In this document: in pieces, positions 5,494 through 8,451 of the stretch
Layout: each line of letters begins with the position of its first letter
Numbering within the stretch: the first letter of the stretch is position 1
Assembly (NCBI GenBank): GCA_041752395.1
Contig: JBGSWN010000032.1
Span: 1-8,451 of the forward strand
DNA from: UBA6168 sp041752395
GTDB taxonomy: Bacteria > Bacteroidota > Bacteroidia > Chitinophagales > Saprospiraceae
DNA: 8,451 nt
Reading direction: 5' to 3'
Translations under genes and position numbers: made by a program
Notes under the pieces: model-generated
What the model was told of the DNA's origin: nothing
What the model saw: only the letters and a program-made list of their open reading frames with translations
Database searches by the model: none

Positions 5494-5530
5494 TTACAAA
5501 ATACTTGTCATAGTGACAACTATTTTGTAA
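5494..5530. promoter_or_regulatory. 37-bp near-perfect palindrome, candidate operator
   Basis: Arm TTACAAAATACTTGTCA (5494-5510), spacer TAG (5511-5513), arm TGACAACTATTTTGTAA (5514-5530). Sixteen of 17 positions pair; only C5504/C5520 do not. The core TTGTCA-N3-TGACAA is a typical dimeric repressor operator, and the long flanks suggest either two dimers or a recombinase-type site. It lies 91 bp upstream of the 112-aa gene of the HTH pair and 294 bp from the end of the VOC gene, so it most likely controls the former. Each arm carries TATTTTG, close to the Bacteroidota -7 element TAnnTTTG but one base short. Confidence 0.6.
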
Positions 5531-5824
5531 GAAAAAATGATAGAAATTTGATTTATTTTTGGTGAGCTAGCCCTTCCCTGTCTTTTACCTTTCCCAGTAT
5601 TTACGCCGTTTAAGAGCGTTTAATTACCTTTTAAATTTCACCTTTATTTTAATTTTATGGAGCTTTTAATTTTTATGCTTCTTTCTCCAAAATACTGGTA
5701 AGTGTCTGAAAATAAGCACTTTGTGAAATTTTGGCGTTTTTAGAAAGTTCTACTTTTTGTTTTTTGCCCCTTAGAGTTGATGCTCATCGGCTTTTCTATT
5801 CCCTATTTAATTAAAAAAAATCAA

Positions 5825-6202
5825 TCATTTAGGTGGTTCCCAAAGCTCAATTTTCCGGCCTTCTGGGTCAATAATCCATCCAAATTTACCAAATTCAGAC
5901 ACTTCCGTTTCATCCACTATTTCAACGCCCTCAGACCGGAGTTGGGCGAGTAAACTAGTCAGGTCTTCCACTTGGTAATTGACCATGAAATCGTGTTGAC
6001 TTGGCTCAAAATATTTTGTATCCCTTTTGAATGGGCTCCAACCGGTGTAAGTCTCTTCATCAGGGTTGTCTGCCCGACGCCATGGGAAAACGGCGCCCCA
6101 ATCCTCAGAGGCAATTCCAAGGTGGTCGTTGTACCATTTTCTCGCATTTTCTCCGTCATTGCATTTGAAAAAAATACCCCCGATTCCGATTACTCGTTTC
6201 AT
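5825..6202 (-). CDS. VOC (glyoxalase/bleomycin-resistance fold) family protein
   Basis: A 125-aa single VOC domain built from two beta-alpha-beta-beta-beta units: 'IGIGGIFFKCND' with 'ARKWYNDHLGI' at the start, and 'HDFMVNYQVEDLTSLLAQLRSEGVEIV' with 'GWIIDPEGRKIELWEPP' at the end. The last signature, including E119 in 'KIELWEPP', is the conserved metal-ligand position and end of this family. The other usual ligands (His/Gln on the first strand of each half) are not obvious: the first strand shows 'GGIFF' and the second 'FMVNY'. The exact chemistry is therefore unclear; a cytosolic dimeric enzyme or binding protein is likely. It lies 32 nt downstream of the glycosyltransferase on the same strand, possibly co-transcribed. 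The length is normal and complete. Confidence 0.9.
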   Translation of the reverse strand: MKRVIGIGGIFFKCNDGENARKWYNDHLGIASEDWGAVFPWRRADNPDEETYTGWSPFKRDTKYFEPSQHDFMVNYQVEDLTSLLAQLRSEGVEIVDETEVSEFGKFGWIIDPEGRKIELWEPPK

Positions 6203-6234
6203 AAATCAACCTTGATTTGTTATCAAAATATTAA

Positions 6235-7185
6235 TCAAAATCGCTTCACAGACTCGATAATGTACATCGGGCGGTGCTTGATTTCTTCGTAAATATTGGA
6301 CAAATAAATGGACATGATGTATAGCACCAAGCAAGTAATTGCGAAGAAAATGGAGGTTAAAACAACCAGGAAAGTCCATCCCGGAACTGCGTCGTGGTGA
6401 TCGCCAAAGAAGTCCACATTCGTCATTTTTACTTTCAAGGCATTGCCTATCACCAACAGCATGAAGCCAATTGAACCCATGAAAATCCAAAGCAAAAGCG
6501 CCCGAAGAAAAGTCGTAAATGAAGTGATGGCAACCAAAGACGTGCTGAATTTTTCCCCGAAACCCTGGTCTTCATGCTGCAGTGGAACATCAACCGCAAG
6601 GCTAGCAGTGCGATAACCAACAATGGAATAGATGGCCTTCATGTAACGAAGGTTTTCTCTAAGTCGGAGGAGGGAGTTGAGCGCCCTTCGTGAAATGATA
6701 CGGGTATCGTGCGCACGGTCGTCCACTTTGAGTGTGGAATAATTCCTCAAAATCCAGTAGAAAAACTTGTAAAATAATCGAAACCGCAGGTTGGATTCCC
6801 TTGATTTTGCTTGCAGATAAACAATGTCGTTGCCTTGGTTGCTCTCTTCAAACAAGGCTTGAATCAACTCCGGTTTTTGATAAAAATCGAATTCAAAAAT
6901 GACCGTGTAATCCCCGTTCGAGCGGTCCAACCCAGCCACAATTGCGTGGTTTTTATTCACGGGAGATGACAAGTTCAACACAAAAATGTTCTGTTTCAAT
7001 GCATTTTCGAGCGGCTCAATTTTATCCTCAAACCGTTGGCCACCTAGGTTATTCACCAAAATAATCTCAAAATCGGCAAAATTACCTTTCAACACGCCGT
7101 AAAGGTTCGTCAAATATGCTGGCAACCGGGGAAGGTCTTCCCGGCTGTTTATCACACCCACAATTGATAGGAAACTGTTGTTCAT
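6235..7185 (-). CDS. GT2 family glycosyltransferase, DPM/GtrB-like, membrane-anchored
   Basis: Starting at ATG 7185 gives 316 aa (MNNSFLSIVGVIN...); an extension to a TTG at 7209 is open but less likely. The cytosolic GT-A domain has 'SIVGVINSREDLPRL' (first strand), 'FEIILVNNLGG' (nucleotide-sugar region), and then 'NKNHAIVAGLDRSNGDYTVIFEFDFYQKPELI'. The last part is where related enzymes (dolichol-phosphate mannose synthase, GtrB, ArnC) have 'G-x-x-x-GL-x-x-A-x-GD-x-V-x-x-x-D-x-D-x-Q-x-PPE'. The first Asp of the D-x-D is replaced by Glu (EFD). 'HDTRIISRRALNSLL' follows, then 'HEDQGFGEKFS'. The C-terminal third has two hydrophobic helices at about residues 226-249 and 269-295 of this start. 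It probably transfers a sugar to a polyprenyl-phosphate carrier on the inner membrane for surface polysaccharide. Substrate unknown. Confidence 0.87.
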   Translation of the reverse strand: MNNSFLSIVGVINSREDLPRLPAYLTNLYGVLKGNFADFEIILVNNLGGQRFEDKIEPLENALKQNIFVLNLSSPVNKNHAIVAGLDRSNGDYTVIFEFDFYQKPELIQALFEESNQGNDIVYLQAKSRESNLRFRLFYKFFYWILRNYSTLKVDDRAHDTRIISRRALNSLLRLRENLRYMKAIYSIVGYRTASLAVDVPLQHEDQGFGEKFSTSLVAITSFTTFLRALLLWIFMGSIGFMLLVIGNALKVKMTNVDFFGDHHDAVPGWTFLVVLTSIFFAITCLVLYIMSIYLSNIYEEIKHRPMYIIESVKRF

Positions 7186-7320
7186 TAAGACTTCAAGTTG
7201 AAATCGCAAATATTGTCAAAAAACAGTAATTAATGGGCCATTTAATCAGTTGAGCTAGGAATAACCGGAAGATTGAAAAAAATAAATGTTTTAAACAAAG
7301 CGTTTTTCTGAAATTTGTTT

Positions 7321-7328
7321 TAAATTTG
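7321..7328 (+). promoter_or_regulatory. Candidate Bacteroidota -7 element for the radical SAM gene
   Basis: TAAATTTG matches the Bacteroidota -7 consensus TAnnTTTG and lies 19 bp before the ATG at 7348, giving a very short A/T-rich leader. No clear -33 TTTG is found at the usual spacing, so this is a partial match only. Confidence 0.4.
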
Positions 7329-7347
7329 TGAAACAAATAGTTTTCAA

Positions 7348-8418
7348 ATGAAGCCATCAACAATTTTGGAAGAAACCTATAAAAAGGGTAGGGGAGCACA
7401 GTTCAACCCTGCCAACCGGTTCGATAAATTGGCTTACGAAACAGATTTGGATATTCCACAGATTGAAGAAGAAATAACCCGGACGGAATACACCAAGGTG
7501 TTCCCGAAGACCATGGTAAACAGTGTAACCAGCCCAGATTTACCGATGGATTGGTCGGTGAATCCATATCAAGGTTGCGAGCATGGCTGTGTTTATTGCT
7601 ATGCAAGAAATACGCATAATTATTGGGGCTACAGCGCAGGGACGGATTTTGAAAGCAAGATTTTGGTCAAGCAAAACGCTGCAAAATTGGTCGAGGATAA
7701 AATCAAATCAAGCAACTGGAAAGCCTCACCAATCATGCTTTCTGGAAACACGGATTGTTACCAACCGATTGAACGTAAACTCGAAATCACCCGAGAAATA
7801 CTGGAGGTGATGTGGCGATACAGGCATCCGGTGAGCATCATCACCAAAAACAGCTTGGTGCTTCGTGACCTTGATTTATTGGAAAAATTGGCGGAAAACA
7901 GACTGGTTCGGGTCGCCATTTCTGTCACTACGCTTGGCGAGGATTTGCGTCGGCAGCTTGAGCCAAGAACGGCAAGCGTTCACAGCCGGCTTTTCACGAT
8001 TGAAAAACTGGCATCCCGTGGAATTCCAGTTTCGGTCATGTTTGCGCCGATTATTCCAGGCTTGAATGACCACGAGGTTTTCAAAATCGCTGAATACACC
8101 TCAAAATTAGGCGCATTGAGCCTTGGCTACACGGTGGTTCGATTGAATGGCGATGTCGGATTGATTTTCGAGGATTGGATTCAGAAAAATTTTCCAGACC
8201 GTGCTGAAAAGGTTTTAGGTCGAATCAAGGAAATCCACGGTGGCCAGCTTGGCGACAGTCGGTTTGGTGACCGGATGCGTGGTGAAGGAAATTTTGCTGA
8301 ATTGATTCGGAACCAAGTACAATTGGCTCGCCGCAAATTTTTCGCTGGGAAGGAAGCCCCGGCTTTCAACCTTGACTTATTTGGGCAGATGCGGCATCCA
8401 CAGCTTAGTCTGTTTTGA
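7348..8418 (+). CDS. PA0069-family radical SAM protein (SplB-related)
   Basis: A complete 356-aa protein. C77-EHG-C81-VY-C84 is the CxxxCxxC site that binds the 4Fe-4S cluster used to cleave S-adenosylmethionine. The surrounding 'NPYQGCEHGCVYCYARNTH' and the following 'YWGYSAGTDFESKILVK' are characteristic of the PA0069 group of radical SAM proteins (related to spore photoproduct lyase-like SplB, COG1533). Further conserved pieces are 'SGNTDCYQPIER', 'ITKNSLVLRDLDLL', 'RTASVHSRLFTIEKLASRGIPVSV', 'PIIPGLND' and 'GYTVVRLNGDV'. These belong to the radical SAM barrel strands that bind SAM. The group's substrate is not established; repair or cofactor-type chemistry is only a guess. It is transcribed divergently from the glycosyltransferase, with a 162-bp gap. 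The end near 8418 has no obvious terminator inside the window. Confidence 0.93.
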   Translation: MKPSTILEETYKKGRGAQFNPANRFDKLAYETDLDIPQIEEEITRTEYTKVFPKTMVNSVTSPDLPMDWSVNPYQGCEHGCVYCYARNTHNYWGYSAGTDFESKILVKQNAAKLVEDKIKSSNWKASPIMLSGNTDCYQPIERKLEITREILEVMWRYRHPVSIITKNSLVLRDLDLLEKLAENRLVRVAISVTTLGEDLRRQLEPRTASVHSRLFTIEKLASRGIPVSVMFAPIIPGLNDHEVFKIAEYTSKLGALSLGYTVVRLNGDVGLIFEDWIQKNFPDRAEKVLGRIKEIHGGQLGDSRFGDRMRGEGNFAELIRNQVQLARRKFFAGKEAPAFNLDLFGQMRHPQLSLF

Positions 8419-8451
8419 AACTAATTTAGCAATGATAATCTATATTATGTT

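Larger units (their letters stand above)
5403..5824. other. Non-coding spacer upstream of the 112-aa/HTH gene pair
   Basis: No convincing reading frame is present on either strand. The left part, nearest the 112-aa gene, holds a small hairpin (CTGGG 5423-5427 with CCCAG 5435-5439), an 18-bp inverted repeat (5468-5485) and a 37-bp palindrome (5494-5530). The right part (5531-5824) is A/T-rich with many TTTT runs. It contains a widely spaced 9-bp inverted repeat (CCAGTATTT 5594-5602, AAATACTGG 5690-5698) whose meaning is unclear. Confidence 0.7.

Noticed and set aside
5594..5698. 9-bp inverted repeat CCAGTATTT / AAATACTGG
   Set aside because: The arms are 87 bp apart in A/T-rich DNA; too short and too far apart to claim a specific function, so only noted within the spacer.
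8432..8451. Possible start of another + strand gene (ATG 8432) at the right edge
   Set aside because: Only 20 bases remain before the window ends; nothing supports it as coding.

Overview
The window looks like a piece of a Bacteroidota-type chromosome carrying a prophage or phage-satellite remnant. The taxon is inferred from four things: most starts have no clear Shine-Dalgarno, leaders are A/T-rich, a TAnnTTTG-like -7 element (7321-7328) precedes the last gene, and the phage tail-type protein resembles those of Bacteroidota phages. No rRNA or tRNA is visible to confirm it.

Left part (1-4571, all + strand), mobile and phage DNA. The first 121 bases encode the C-terminus of an IS5-family-like DDE transposase. 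A probable terminal inverted repeat follows (121-136), and then, with no spacer, a terminase small subunit gene that has lost its beginning. The large terminase overlaps its end by 11 nt. After that come a two-helix holin-like membrane protein, a strong intrinsic terminator, and a tightly packed or overlapping run of small proteins of unknown function (one with a zinc ribbon). The run ends with a 269-aa beta-rich protein that resembles a phage tail-fibre or appendage protein. No portal, capsid, protease, integrase or lysin is present, so this is a partial phage module. The DNA is visibly GC-rich, with C/G-ending codons, from about 200 to 3150. It is less so after a 7-bp tandem repeat at 3154-3187, which lies inside the end of one gene.

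Middle part (4543-5824), a probable regulatory unit on the - strand. A 112-aa conserved-looking protein (5402-5064) is followed by a perfect 10-bp-stem hairpin and then by a 157-aa protein with a C-terminal helix-turn-helix (5016-4543). The tail of the latter gene overlaps the phage tail-type gene convergently. Upstream lies a non-coding stretch of about 420 bp. It holds a nearly perfect 37-bp palindrome (5494-5530) and a second 18-bp inverted repeat (5468-5485), both placed where an operator for this unit would be. This is the most interesting structure in the window.

Right part (5825-8418), ordinary host genes: a VOC/glyoxalase-fold protein and a GT2 glycosyltransferase with two C-terminal membrane helices (both - strand, possibly one operon), and a divergent PA0069-type radical SAM protein (+ strand).
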